Shown: positions 1 through 7,934 of the stretch, in pieces | How the letters are laid out: every line of letters begins with the position of its first letter | Numbering within the stretch: position 1 is the stretch's first letter | The notes under the pieces: model-generated | Database searches by the model: none | What the model was told of the DNA's origin: nothing | Seen by the model: only the letters and a program-made list of their open reading frames with translations | Program-made: the position numbers and the translations under genes | NCBI RefSeq assembly: GCF_021729845.1 | Contig: NZ_CP063397.1 | Span: 3,796,001-3,860,000 of the forward strand | DNA from: Rhizobium sp. SL42 | GTDB taxonomy: Bacteria; Pseudomonadota; Alphaproteobacteria; Rhizobiales; Rhizobiaceae | DNA: 64,000 bases | Direction of reading: 5' to 3'

Positions 1-397
1 CGGTCTCGGCCTGCTTCTGTTCGAAGTAGTCGACGATCTCGTTCAGGTTCCGCGTGTTCTCGGCAAAGCTGTCGCCTTCCGGACGCGCATCGGCATCATG
101 GAAGCAGTAATAGGGCGTGCCGAGCAGGCTGAACATTTCGAAGGCGACATCCGCCTTCAGCTTCGCCTTGTCCATGCCGCTGCCATACCAGGGGCGATCG
201 AAGGTGCGACCGCCGAAGGGGTCGCCGCCTTCCCAGGCGAATGTGTGCCAATAGGCGATGGCAAAGCGCAGATGGTCTTCCATGCGCTTGCCGGCGACCA
301 CTTCATCGGGGTTGTAGTGACGATAAGCCAGCGGATTCGTGCTGTCGGTACCTTCGTATTTGATCTTGTCGATATCGCCGAAAAAGCCAGTGCTCAT
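1..397 (-). CDS. xylA: Xylose isomerase, N-terminal part (runs off left edge)
   Basis: Converts D-xylose to D-xylulose in the cytoplasm, the first step of the isomerase pathway. The first ~132 residues are present, beginning [10 protein letters not shown], with the family segments [23 protein letters not shown] and [14 protein letters not shown]; the last carries the first catalytic histidine of the TIM barrel (FHD). The start is fixed by a GGAGGAA ribosome-binding site about 5 bases upstream. The remaining two thirds of the enzyme lie outside the window. It is preceded on the same strand by xylB and a LacI regulator, so the likely transcription order is lacI-xylB-xylA, with a palindromic repeat between xylB and xylA. 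Identity is secure. Confidence 0.95.
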   Translation of the reverse strand, partial: MSTGFFGDIDKIKYEGTDSTNPLAYRHYNPDEVVAGKRMEDHLRFAIAYWHTFAWEGGDPFGGRTFDRPWYGSGMDKAKLKADVAFEMFSLLGTPYYCFHDADARPEGDSFAENTRNLNEIVDYFEQKQAET

Positions 398-435
398 GGA
401 TAGTTCCTCCTTGGTGTGTATTGGAAGTCATCAAG

Positions 436-545
436 TCCCCTCCCCAACCCCTCCCCACAAGGGGGAGGGGCTAGGCCCGCCGCCACCCGTATACCGAAAC
501 ATCGGCCGCGTGGTTTTCTCCCCCCTTGTGGGGGAGATGGCCGGC
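436..545. repeat. Rhizobiales-type palindromic intergenic repeat, copy 1
   Basis: The stretch between xylB and xylA holds two hairpins. The first is CCCCTCCCC (448-456), loop ACAAG, GGGGAGGGG (462-470), a perfect 9-bp stem. The second is CTCCCCC (518-524), loop CTTGT, GGGGGAG (530-536). The same CCTCCCC-ACAAG-GGGGAGG unit recurs at 11757-11777 and, with loop CTCAA, at the end of the repeat at 22292-22413. No coding signal is present. Lying inside a probable operon, it could affect mRNA stability or the xylB:xylA ratio, which is inference. Confidence 0.75.
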
Positions 546-565
546 AGGCCAGAGAGGGTATTTCT

Positions 566-2014
566 TCAAAGCCCCTTGATCGCCGGATAGACCGAGCGAT
601 AGCGGCGGTAGGCCTCCTCGTAGGCACCAGACAGCGCCGGAACCGGCGCAATCGTCTCGGCCGTCGCGGGCGCGGTGCAGACCGACAGCGGATCAGCGCC
701 GGTGGCCGCAATCAGGCCGAGCCGGGCCGCGCCGAAGGCGGCGCCGAAATCGCCGTCAGCCGGCACGTCGACCGGCATGCCGAGAGCCGTTGCGATCGAC
801 GCCAGCCAGTAGCGCGAGCGCGAACCGCCACCGATCGCCGTCACGCGATCGATCTTCGTGCCCGCGGATTTCAGGGCCTCCAGGCTGTCACGGATGGCGA
901 AGGTCACACCTTCGACAACCGCCTGTGTCAGCACGGCGCGGCTGGAATCGTGGCCAAGCCCGATAAAGGCGCCGCGGATTTTTGCATCGTTATGTGGCGT
1001 GCGCTCGCCCGACAGATAGGGCAGGAACGTCACGCCGGTCGGCGCCTTGAGAGCGTCACCCAGTTCAGCGGTCAACTCGCCTGCCGATTTGCCGGTAACG
1101 CCGGAATGCCAGTTCAGCGCATCGGTGGCCGAAAGGATGACGCCCATCTGGTGCCAGGTGTTCGGCAGCGCATGGCAGAAGGCATGCACAGCGCTTTCCG
1201 GCTTCGGCAGATAGGAACCATTGGCGGCAAAGAGAACGCCGGACGTGCCGAGCGACACGAAGGCCTGGCCTTCCGCGACCGTGCCCATGCCGCAGGCCGA
1301 AGCTGCGTTGTCCCCTGCCCCGCCGGCAACGATGACATCGGAACCGATGCGCCATTTCGCCGCCAGCTCGCCACGCAGGACACCTGCGCGATCCGTTCCC
1401 TCGACCAGACCGGGCATCTGCTCGACCGTCAGGCCCGTTGCCGCGAGCAGTTCCGGCGACCAGGCACGCTTGCCCGTATCGAGCCAGGCGGTTCCAGCCG
1501 AATCCGACATGTCCGAGAGATATTCGCCCGTCAGCCACAACCGCAGGAAATCCTTGGGCAGCAGGACCTTGGCAATCTTGGAAAAGGTCTCCGGCTCGTG
1601 CTTGGCGACCCAGGCAAGCTTCGGCGCGGTAAACCCGGGAAACACGATATTGCCCGTCAAGGCACGAAACCGCGGATCGGCATCGAGCGCGGCCGCTTCC
1701 TCATGGCTGCGCGTATCGTTCCACAGAATGCAGGGGCGCAGAACCCGGTCCTTGGCGTCGACAAGGGTTGCACCATGCATGTGGCCGGACAGGCCGATAC
1801 CCTTGACCGCGGCGAGTTCCGCCGGATGCGCTGCCTTGAGTGCGCCGACGGCCTCCTCCGTCGCGCGGATCCAGTCGCCGGGTGCCTGTTCGGACCAGCC
1901 GGAATGCGGCCGCTGAACGGTCAGCGCCGCATGACCGACACCGATCACGCGCTGGCCGTCATCAATCAGCATCGCCTTGATGCCTGACGTGCCGAGGTCC
2001 AAACCGAGATACAT
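566..2014 (-). CDS. xylB: Xylulokinase
   Basis: Phosphorylates D-xylulose to xylulose 5-phosphate with ATP, feeding the pentose phosphate pathway. The 482-residue protein has the FGGY-kinase architecture: N-terminal phosphate-binding DLGTSGIKAMLID, the GLSGHMHGA segment, LWNDTR, the second-domain signature GGGSRSRYWLASIATALG and the C-terminal DFGAAFGAARLG. An upstream in-frame codon exists at 2059, but the ATG at 2014 has a GGGAGGAAA ribosome-binding site directly before it and gives the usual N-terminus, so I chose that. It sits 75 bases downstream of the LacI regulator and upstream of xylA on the same strand. Confidence 0.95.
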   Translation of the reverse strand: MYLGLDLGTSGIKAMLIDDGQRVIGVGHAALTVQRPHSGWSEQAPGDWIRATEEAVGALKAAHPAELAAVKGIGLSGHMHGATLVDAKDRVLRPCILWNDTRSHEEAAALDADPRFRALTGNIVFPGFTAPKLAWVAKHEPETFSKIAKVLLPKDFLRLWLTGEYLSDMSDSAGTAWLDTGKRAWSPELLAATGLTVEQMPGLVEGTDRAGVLRGELAAKWRIGSDVIVAGGAGDNAASACGMGTVAEGQAFVSLGTSGVLFAANGSYLPKPESAVHAFCHALPNTWHQMGVILSATDALNWHSGVTGKSAGELTAELGDALKAPTGVTFLPYLSGERTPHNDAKIRGAFIGLGHDSSRAVLTQAVVEGVTFAIRDSLEALKSAGTKIDRVTAIGGGSRSRYWLASIATALGMPVDVPADGDFGAAFGAARLGLIAATGADPLSVCTAPATAETIAPVPALSGAYEEAYRRYRSVYPAIKGL

Positions 2015-2089
2015 GATTTCCTCCCTTTCAACTTCTCCGAGCCGGGCGCCAGACGCCATGTCGCTCGAAACTCAATTTGCTTGTGCCCC

Positions 2090-3115
2090 TCAGGGCAGAT
2101 TGTCCTTCAAGAATATGTCGAGCCGGATACGCTCTTGCGCGGCCACCACCGGCAAGCCGTCGGCCTTGGCTTTCAGCACCCGGATGGCACTGCGCACCTC
2201 GTGGCCCGCATCCTGGTTGAGCACCGCATCGATCAGGCCGGCGTCGAGCGCCGCGCGTGTTGTCTCGGTCAGTTCGTGCGCGATGACCGCCGGCCTGCTG
2301 GACGACGCCACCTTTTCCAGCGCCCGCACCAGACCGCGGTTGCCGGCACCCAGGCTGTAGAGACCGACGATGTCACCACGTTCGGCAAAGAGCCGACTGA
2401 CCAGCGCGTCGACCGTCGCCGGATCATCCCGTCCCTCGACCACCGGCAGGATCTCGAAACGGGCAAAGTCCTTGGTCATCACGGCTTCGAACGCCTCGCA
2501 GCGCTCGCGATGGTCGCGCACCAGCATCGATCCCGCCAGAACGGCGACGGCGCCATCGCGGCCACCGAGAAACCGCCCGAGCAGGCTGGCGGCGGTGCGA
2601 CCGGCCGCAGCATTGTCGATCCCGGCATAATGATCGCGGCTTGCGCCCGACAGATCCGAGACAAGCGTGACCAGGGGCACGCCGGCCGCGGCAACTCGAT
2701 TGGCAGCCTCTACGACCTCCGGCGCATCGACGGCGACAAAGGCAATCCCGGCTGGAGCGCCGACAAGTGCGGCATCGAGCGCATCGGCAAGTGCCGTCGC
2801 GTCGAAGGCGGGCACATCGATGAGCCGGATCGCAATCCGTTCCACGGCCGCACGCCCCGTCGCCTCGTCCAGCGCAAGCCGGAGGCCGCGCATGAAGGAA
2901 TTGTCGTTGGAGGGAATGATGAATGTCAGCGGATAGGTCCGTCCCTTGGCCAGATTGGCCGCCGCCACGTCGCGCACGAAACCGAGCGTCGACACCGCCT
3001 GATCCACCTTGTCGCGGGTCCGCGCACTCACGCCCGGGCGCCGGTTCAAGACCCGGTCGACGGTTGCAAGGCTGACCCCGGCATGGACCGCGATGTCATG
3101 TACGGTTGGCTTCAT
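2090..3115 (-). CDS. LacI-family regulator of the xylose genes
   Basis: A 341-residue LacI/GalR-type DNA-binding protein. The N-terminus MKPTVHDIAVHAGVSLATVD is the helix-turn-helix, followed by the hinge-helix region with NRRPGVSARTRDKV. The rest is a periplasmic-binding-protein-like sugar-sensing domain (about residues 65-341). The ATG at 3115 has a GGAGGAATTC ribosome-binding site; the longer reading frame would run through the promoter. Its position ahead of xylB-xylA on the same strand makes it the probable local repressor, with xylose or a related sugar as inducer (inference). It probably regulates itself through the inverted repeat at 3148-3186. Confidence 0.9.
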   Translation of the reverse strand: MKPTVHDIAVHAGVSLATVDRVLNRRPGVSARTRDKVDQAVSTLGFVRDVAAANLAKGRTYPLTFIIPSNDNSFMRGLRLALDEATGRAAVERIAIRLIDVPAFDATALADALDAALVGAPAGIAFVAVDAPEVVEAANRVAAAGVPLVTLVSDLSGASRDHYAGIDNAAAGRTAASLLGRFLGGRDGAVAVLAGSMLVRDHRERCEAFEAVMTKDFARFEILPVVEGRDDPATVDALVSRLFAERGDIVGLYSLGAGNRGLVRALEKVASSSRPAVIAHELTETTRAALDAGLIDAVLNQDAGHEVRSAIRVLKAKADGLPVVAAQERIRLDIFLKDNLP

Positions 3116-3147
3116 GAATTCCTCCGGCGCCTGTCCTAGCGCAGGAG

Positions 3148-3199
3148 ATGAGGTACGTAAATCAAAAAAAGATGTACGTACCTCATTTTCATCCGGCAA
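3148..3199 (-). promoter_or_regulatory. lacI-xylBA promoter with 12-bp inverted-repeat operator
   Basis: Two perfect 12-base arms, ATGAGGTACGTA (3148-3159) and TACGTACCTCAT (3175-3186), are separated by 15 bases. Each contains the self-complementary TACGTA, and the two TACGTA centres lie 21 bases apart, two helical turns. On the minus strand a plausible promoter is TTGCCG (3199-3194), 17-base spacer, TACATC (3176-3171), so the repeat covers the -10 box and start region. This is the geometry expected of a repressor operator; assignment to the adjacent LacI protein is inference. Confidence 0.65.
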
Positions 3200-3231
3200 A
3201 AAGCCGCCAACCCTTTCGAGTGGCGGCTTTT
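3198..3231 (-). terminator. Rho-independent terminator of the emrAB-like operon
   Basis: Read on the minus strand: AAAAGCCGCCA, an 11-base loop, TGGCGGCTTTTT, i.e. an 11-bp stem ending in a T run. It lies just downstream of the EmrB-type gene stop (3247), and its T run abuts the -35 box of the lacI promoter, so the two units are packed back to back. Confidence 0.85.
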
Positions 3232-3246
3232 CGGCCTGCTAAATTC

Positions 3247-4836
3247 TCAGTGACCGGCACCCGCCGGTGCGGCGGCCTTGGGTTTTTTCAGCAGCAGCGT
3301 CATGAACACCAGGGAACCGAACAGCACCGTCAGCCCCATGAAGATGTCGATAAACGACAGCAGTGTGGCTTGCTGCGTGACGATGCCGGCGAGCTTCTGG
3401 ACCGCAACGGTGCTGCCGTCGAGACCATAGGCGTCGTAGTTCGCACCGACACTGCTCAACCAGTCGAGTGCCGCAGGGTTGCCCCAGTCAACTCTCTCGG
3501 ACAGGCGGGCAAAATGATCGTCGGTCCGCTGGGTGATCATCGTATTGATGATCGCAAGGCCGACGGCGCCGCCAAGGTTGCGCGTCAGGTTGAACAGGCC
3601 CGATGCGTTCTTCATGCGATCCGGGGGCAGCGTACCGAGCGCGATATTGTTGATCGGCACCATGCAGATCATCAGCGAGCAGCCGCGCAGGATCTGCGGA
3701 ATGAGCAATTCGTAGAAATCCCAGTCCGCGGTGATGCCGGTCATCATGTAGGTTCCGGCGGCAAACCCGCCAAAGCCCATCATCATCATCACGCGCGGAT
3801 CGAGTTTGCTCGACAGGATGCCGGCAATCGGCGCCGTCAGGAACATCGCGGCCCCCGAGACGAACATGGTCTGGCCGATCATCAGCGAGTCGTAGTGCCG
3901 GATGCGACTGAGATAGAGCGGATAGAGATATGTCAGTCCGTAGAGACCGACGCCCATGACGAAGGAGAACAGCGAGCCGAAGGCAAAGTTCGTATTCGAG
4001 AAAGCCCGCAGGTCGACGACCGGTAGCTCGACCTTGAAGACCCTTCGGAAGAAGATCGCCCCGCCGATCACCATGGCAATGGTGCCCATGACGATATGGT
4101 GGTCGTTGAACCAGTCCTTGTTGTTGCCCTCTTCCAGCACGTATTCCATCGAACCGAGGAACACCGCCATAGAGGCCAGTCCCCACCAGTCGAATTTCTT
4201 CATCAGGCTGTGGTCAGGCTGGTCGAAATCGATCAGGCTCCAAGTCGTCGCGGCCACGATGATGCCGGGTATGACATTGATCAGGAACAGCCAGTGCCAC
4301 GACATGGCATGGCTGATATAGCCCCCGATCGTTGGCCCGATCGTCGGTGCGAGCGTGGCGACAAGACCGATCATCGGCGAGACGATATTGCGCTTCGACG
4401 GCGGAAAGATCGTGAAGGCGGCGACAAAGACGGAGGGGATCATGCCGCCGCCGATGAAGCCCTGGATCGCACGGTAGACGATCATCTGCTCGATATTGGT
4501 GGCCGTGGCCGCCAATGCGCTGGCCAGGGTAAATCCGCCGGCGCAGATCGAGAACAGGACCCGCGTCGACAGGATCCGGGCGAGAACGCCGGACAACGGG
4601 ATCATGATGACTTCGGCGATCAGGTACGATGTCTGGACCCAGGCGACCTCGTCATTGCTGGCGCCGAGGCCGGCCTGGATTTCGGAGAGCGACGCCGAGA
4701 CGATCTGGATGTCGAGGATCGACATGAACATGCCGAAGACCATCGCCAGAAAAGCGATGACGCGCTTCGGATCCATGCGCTCTTCCGCCCCCGAGGCCGA
4801 GCCAAGGGTGGGTGATGCTGTGCTTGCAACGGCCAT
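3247..4836 (-). CDS. DHA2-family MFS drug exporter (EmrB type)
   Basis: A 529-residue inner-membrane proton antiporter of the major facilitator superfamily, 14-helix DHA2 group. Motif regions visible are LDIQIVSASLSEIQ in helix 1, the long YLIAEVIMIPLSGVLARILS segment after helix 2, and the conserved helix-5 stretch around ATLAPTIGPTIGGYI. With the EmrA-type adaptor just upstream (28-base gap) and an outer-membrane channel encoded elsewhere, it would export hydrophobic compounds across both membranes. The start at 4836 has AAAAGGGG 8 bases before it. It is second in a two-gene operon facing a divergent TetR repressor. The substrate is unknown. Confidence 0.9.
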   Translation of the reverse strand: MAVASTASPTLGSASGAEERMDPKRVIAFLAMVFGMFMSILDIQIVSASLSEIQAGLGASNDEVAWVQTSYLIAEVIMIPLSGVLARILSTRVLFSICAGGFTLASALAATATNIEQMIVYRAIQGFIGGGMIPSVFVAAFTIFPPSKRNIVSPMIGLVATLAPTIGPTIGGYISHAMSWHWLFLINVIPGIIVAATTWSLIDFDQPDHSLMKKFDWWGLASMAVFLGSMEYVLEEGNNKDWFNDHHIVMGTIAMVIGGAIFFRRVFKVELPVVDLRAFSNTNFAFGSLFSFVMGVGLYGLTYLYPLYLSRIRHYDSLMIGQTMFVSGAAMFLTAPIAGILSSKLDPRVMMMMGFGGFAAGTYMMTGITADWDFYELLIPQILRGCSLMICMVPINNIALGTLPPDRMKNASGLFNLTRNLGGAVGLAIINTMITQRTDDHFARLSERVDWGNPAALDWLSSVGANYDAYGLDGSTVAVQKLAGIVTQQATLLSFIDIFMGLTVLFGSLVFMTLLLKKPKAAAPAGAGH

Positions 4837-4864
4837 GACGCGGCCCCTTTTCTAGCAGATCCGC

Positions 4865-6055
4865 TTACTGCGCGGCGACGGCCTTGGCTTCGGGCGCGGT
4901 CCGGGTATCAACATCGACGATCACGCTCAGACCGGCGCGCAGGTGTCCCTGGTCCAGCGCCTCCTGCGGAAGCGCGATCCGGACCGGCACGCGCTGCACC
5001 ACCTTGGTGAAGTTGCCGGTCGCATTTTCGGCCGGCAGCATCGAGAAGATGGCGCCTGAGGCCGGCGCGATCGAGGTCACGGTGCCTTCAAGCGGATCGT
5101 CGCCATAGGCATCGACGTGGATCGAAACCTTCGAGCCCGGAACCAGGTGCGCGATCTGCGTTTCCTTGAAATTCGCCTCGATGTAGAGGTCACGCACGGG
5201 AACGAGGGCAGCGAGACGCTTGCCCGCGGAAACAAGATCGCCGGCCTGGACCGAAAGATTGCCGATGACACCGTCATACGGAGCCTTGAGCACGGTGAAA
5301 TCGAGATCGCGCTTGGCCTTGTCGATCGCCAGTTCCTGTACCTTGACGGTGTTCAGCGCTTCATTGCGCTGGGCCTTGAGGAGAGAAACATTGGCTTCGG
5401 CAGACGACACCGCCGCCTCACCCGCAACCAGGTTTGCCTTGGCCTGCTCCAGCGCGATCGTCGCATTGTCGAGATCGGCCGTCGTGCCTGCGGACTTGGC
5501 TGCCAGATCCTTGGCGCGCTTCTCGGTAATCTGCGCACCGCGCACGCTGGCTTCCAGAGCGCCCTGCTGTGCCTTGCTCTGCGCAAGGCTTGCCTCGCCA
5601 CCGGTGATCTGCGCATCGATGCGCAGCACCGCGAGTTCGGCGCTCTGCTTGTTGGCGACAGCCTGTTCATAGGCGATGCGATAATCACCGCCATCGAGCG
5701 TCACCAGCGGATCGCCAGCCTTGACGACCTGGTTGCCGGTCACTTCGACCGACTGCACATATCCGGCAATCTTCGGCGAGATAATCGCGATATCGCCTTC
5801 GATATAGGCATCATCGGTCGACACCATAAACCGGCCATTGGTCCACCAGTCGTAGCCGAACCAGACGCCGACACCGAGGATCGCCAGGCCGATGACCGGC
5901 AGGACCGGGCTGCGGCGCTTCTTGGCGGCTGCGGGCGGCGCGACTGTCTCGGCAGGGGTGACCCCGGCTTCTTGCGGCGTGGCCGGCACGGCCTCATTCC
6001 TGTCTTCGACGGGAGGAGCGGAACGGAGGGCGGTGGATCGTTGCGTGACGGACAT
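4865..6055 (-). CDS. HlyD/EmrA-type membrane fusion adaptor
   Basis: A 396-residue periplasmic adaptor. It has a ~48-residue cytoplasmic Pro/Ala-rich leader, one membrane helix (about residues 50-68, VLPVIGLAILGVGVWFGYDW), a biotinyl-lipoyl segment (DDAYIEGDIAIISPKIAGYV), a long Ala/Gln/Lys-rich coiled-coil hairpin (about 115-230), the second lipoyl half (LKAPYDGVIG) and a beta-barrel. Together with the downstream EmrB-type permease it forms a tripartite efflux pump. I chose the ATG at 6055; an in-frame ATG at 6118 would place the palindromic operator inside the gene and has no better ribosome-binding site. Confidence 0.88.
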   Translation of the reverse strand: MSVTQRSTALRSAPPVEDRNEAVPATPQEAGVTPAETVAPPAAAKKRRSPVLPVIGLAILGVGVWFGYDWWTNGRFMVSTDDAYIEGDIAIISPKIAGYVQSVEVTGNQVVKAGDPLVTLDGGDYRIAYEQAVANKQSAELAVLRIDAQITGGEASLAQSKAQQGALEASVRGAQITEKRAKDLAAKSAGTTADLDNATIALEQAKANLVAGEAAVSSAEANVSLLKAQRNEALNTVKVQELAIDKAKRDLDFTVLKAPYDGVIGNLSVQAGDLVSAGKRLAALVPVRDLYIEANFKETQIAHLVPGSKVSIHVDAYGDDPLEGTVTSIAPASGAIFSMLPAENATGNFTKVVQRVPVRIALPQEALDQGHLRAGLSVIVDVDTRTAPEAKAVAAQ

Positions 6056-6095
6056 GGGCTCAAACCGGGGAGTTGGTGTAGGAACTATTCGAACT

Positions 6096-6140
6096 GAACC
6101 GTTCGGTTCGATTGACATATAGGCTTTTGTGACGCATATC
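6096..6140. promoter_or_regulatory. Divergent emrA/tetR control region with TetR-type operator
   Basis: The inverted repeat GAACCG-TT-CGGTTC (6096-6109) is nested in a wider TCGAAC...GTTCGA repeat (6089-6111). Immediately to its right on the plus strand is a candidate promoter for tetR, TTGACA (6112-6117), 17 bases, CATATC (6135-6140). A palindrome in the middle of the divergent region would let one TetR dimer control both directions. The repeat is seen; the protein that binds it is inferred from context. Confidence 0.6.
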
Positions 6141-6201
6141 AAGGTGCAGAAAACGGCTTTGTGGCCTCAATCTGCACATGAGTTAATTATTTGGACCGAC
6201 C

Positions 6202-6900
6202 ATGACCCAACCGACGACGAAACCGCACGACACACCGGAGCCGACCCCCGCGGCAGCGCCCGGCCTCAGCCGTTTTGCCGCCGGCGAAGACCCGATCAAG
6301 CGCGGCCAGATTCTCGACGGCGCAAAGCGCGTTTTCATGAAGATGGGCTATGACGCCGCGAGCATGAATGACGTGACGCGGGAGGCCGGCGTCTCGAAGG
6401 GCACCATATATGTCTACTTCCAGAGCAAGGAAGAGCTGTTTGCAGCCCTGATCGAGCGCGCCAAGGGGCTGTTTGCCGAACAGATGCGCGAACTGCTGGA
6501 GCAGAGCACGAGCGCCGAGGACGGACTGCGCCGCTTCGGCCTCGCTTTCGCCCACCAGGTCATCAAGACCGACATGATCCCGTCGATGCGCGTTGTCCTC
6601 GGCGTGATCGATCGCATGCCGTCGCTTTGCCAGCGGTTTTTCGCCGGCGCCCCGACCAATGCCAAGACCGTGCTGCGCGCCTTCCTCGACCGCCATGTCG
6701 AAAGCGGACAGCTGCACATCGACGACAGTGAACTGGCAGCCCGCCAGTTCATCGACCTGGCCGTCGGCTCCTTCTTCCGGGAGCGGCTGTTCAATCAGCT
6801 GCCGCCGGATGTTGCGCAGGCCGAAATCGAGCGTGTGATCGATAGCGGCCTCAAGCTTTTCCTTGGTGCATACGGTCCGGCCGACCGGCAAAACACCTGA
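6202..6900 (+). CDS. TetR/AcrR-family repressor of the efflux operon
   Basis: A 232-residue one-component regulator. After a ~30-residue Pro/Ala-rich lead, residues ~33-80 form the TetR helix-turn-helix domain (QILDGAKRVFMKMGYDAASM, then VTREAGVSKGTIYVYFQSKE). The C-terminal helical ligand domain includes the SFFRERLFN segment seen in AcrR-like proteins. It is transcribed divergently from the EmrA/EmrB-type genes, the standard arrangement for a local efflux repressor released by the pump substrate. Ligand unknown. Confidence 0.9.
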   Translation: MTQPTTKPHDTPEPTPAAAPGLSRFAAGEDPIKRGQILDGAKRVFMKMGYDAASMNDVTREAGVSKGTIYVYFQSKEELFAALIERAKGLFAEQMRELLEQSTSAEDGLRRFGLAFAHQVIKTDMIPSMRVVLGVIDRMPSLCQRFFAGAPTNAKTVLRAFLDRHVESGQLHIDDSELAARQFIDLAVGSFFRERLFNQLPPDVAQAEIERVIDSGLKLFLGAYGPADRQNT

Positions 6901-6937
6901 GCCGGAGCCGCCGCCCGCAGCCTTATCGCACTAAGCC

Positions 6938-6957
6938 CGGCGCTACCTGCAGCGCCG
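6938..6957 (+). terminator. Hairpin after tetR
   Basis: CGGCGCT, loop ACCTGC, AGCGCCG forms a 7-bp GC-rich stem 38 bases after the tetR stop. No T run follows, so it is at best a weak or Rho-assisted terminator before terC. Confidence 0.35.
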
Positions 6958-7029
6958 ACCCTTGCCATATGCGATCATTTGCCCCATTTGCTGTTGCTCA
7001 ACCCCTCTGTTTAGCACGGAAAACACCGA

Positions 7030-7788
7030 ATGCAGGATCTGCTCCTACTCGCCCAAGACCCCGCCGCCTGGATCGCACTGGTTACGCTGATCATAATGGA
7101 AGTCGTGCTCGGCATTGACAACCTCGTCTTCATTTCCATTCTGACGAACAAACTGCCGGTGGAATCGCGCGAAAGAGCTCGCCGCATCGGCATCGGCCTC
7201 GCCCTCATCATGCGCCTGGCGCTGCTGGGCACCGTCGCCTGGATCGTCCAACTGACCAATCCCGTGTTTGAACTCTTCGGCCACGGCTTCTCGTGGAAGG
7301 ACATGATCCTGATCGCGGGCGGCCTGTTCCTGGTCTGGAAGGCGACCAAGGAAATCCACCACAATGTCGATCCGATCGACCATCAGGAGGATTTCATCGC
7401 GTCTTCGGCGACCAACACCTTTGCCGCCGCCATTGGCCAGATCCTGCTGCTCGATCTCGTGTTTTCCGTCGACAGCATCATCACCGCGGTTGGCATGACC
7501 GAGCATCTGCCGATCATGGTTATTGCCGTCATCGTGGCCGTCACCGTCATGCTGATCGCCTCCAATCCGCTGGCCAACTTCATCGAGAAGAACCCGACCG
7601 TCGTCATGCTCGCGCTCGGCTTCCTGCTGATGATCGGCATGACCCTGATCGCCGACGGCATGGGCTTCCACGTTCCGAAGGGCTACATCTACGCTGCCAT
7701 GGCATTCTCCGGGCTTGTGGAAATGCTCAATATGTTTGCCCGCAGGAAGAAGCAGGCAGACCGGGAAAAAGGCGCGACCCGCCACTGA
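7030..7788 (+). CDS. TerC-family integral membrane protein
   Basis: A 252-residue polytopic inner-membrane protein of the TerC/Alx family. The two conserved acidic membrane motifs are visible: EVVLGIDN (residues 24-31) and DLVFSVDS (142-149), thought to coordinate metal. Several TerC relatives (Alx, MeeF/MeeY) export manganese, and others are linked to tellurite resistance; which applies here cannot be told. A manganese importer operon (sitABCD) lies 8 kb away, which makes a role in manganese balance attractive but unproven. The gene is single and followed by a strong terminator. I saw no riboswitch-like fold in the 129 bases upstream. Confidence 0.88.
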   Translation: MQDLLLLAQDPAAWIALVTLIIMEVVLGIDNLVFISILTNKLPVESRERARRIGIGLALIMRLALLGTVAWIVQLTNPVFELFGHGFSWKDMILIAGGLFLVWKATKEIHHNVDPIDHQEDFIASSATNTFAAAIGQILLLDLVFSVDSIITAVGMTEHLPIMVIAVIVAVTVMLIASNPLANFIEKNPTVVMLALGFLLMIGMTLIADGMGFHVPKGYIYAAMAFSGLVEMLNMFARRKKQADREKGATRH

Positions 7789-7802
7789 TCCTTGACGTCG
7801 CG

Positions 7803-7840
7803 AAAGAGGGCCTGTTTGTTTGAACGGGCCCTCTTTTTTT
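7803..7840 (+). terminator. Rho-independent terminator of terC
   Basis: AAAGAGGGCC (7803-7812) pairs with GGCCCTCTTT (7827-7836) across a 14-base loop, followed by more T residues to 7840. It has a classic stem and T run 14 bases after the terC stop. Confidence 0.92.
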
Positions 7841-7934
7841 ATCACAGCCTTCACGTCGTCAAAGATCACACTGGACATGAACCAGCGGTGCCTTCACCGT
7901 CTGCAGCTCTGCCCACTGAATCGCCCGGAGCCAC

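Noticed and set aside
416..1987. 523-codon plus-strand frame across xylB
   Set aside because: It is antisense to xylB, begins in the palindromic repeat, and its Arg/Gly-rich composition has no family features.
6018..6142. Longer N-terminus for the EmrA-type adaptor (starts at 6118 or 6142)
   Set aside because: It would put the palindromic operator inside the coding region; family members do not have this lead, and no better ribosome-binding site precedes those codons.
6901..7029. A manganese (yybP-ykoY) riboswitch ahead of terC
   Set aside because: I found only one simple 7-bp hairpin in the 129 bases and none of the multi-helix layout such a riboswitch needs.
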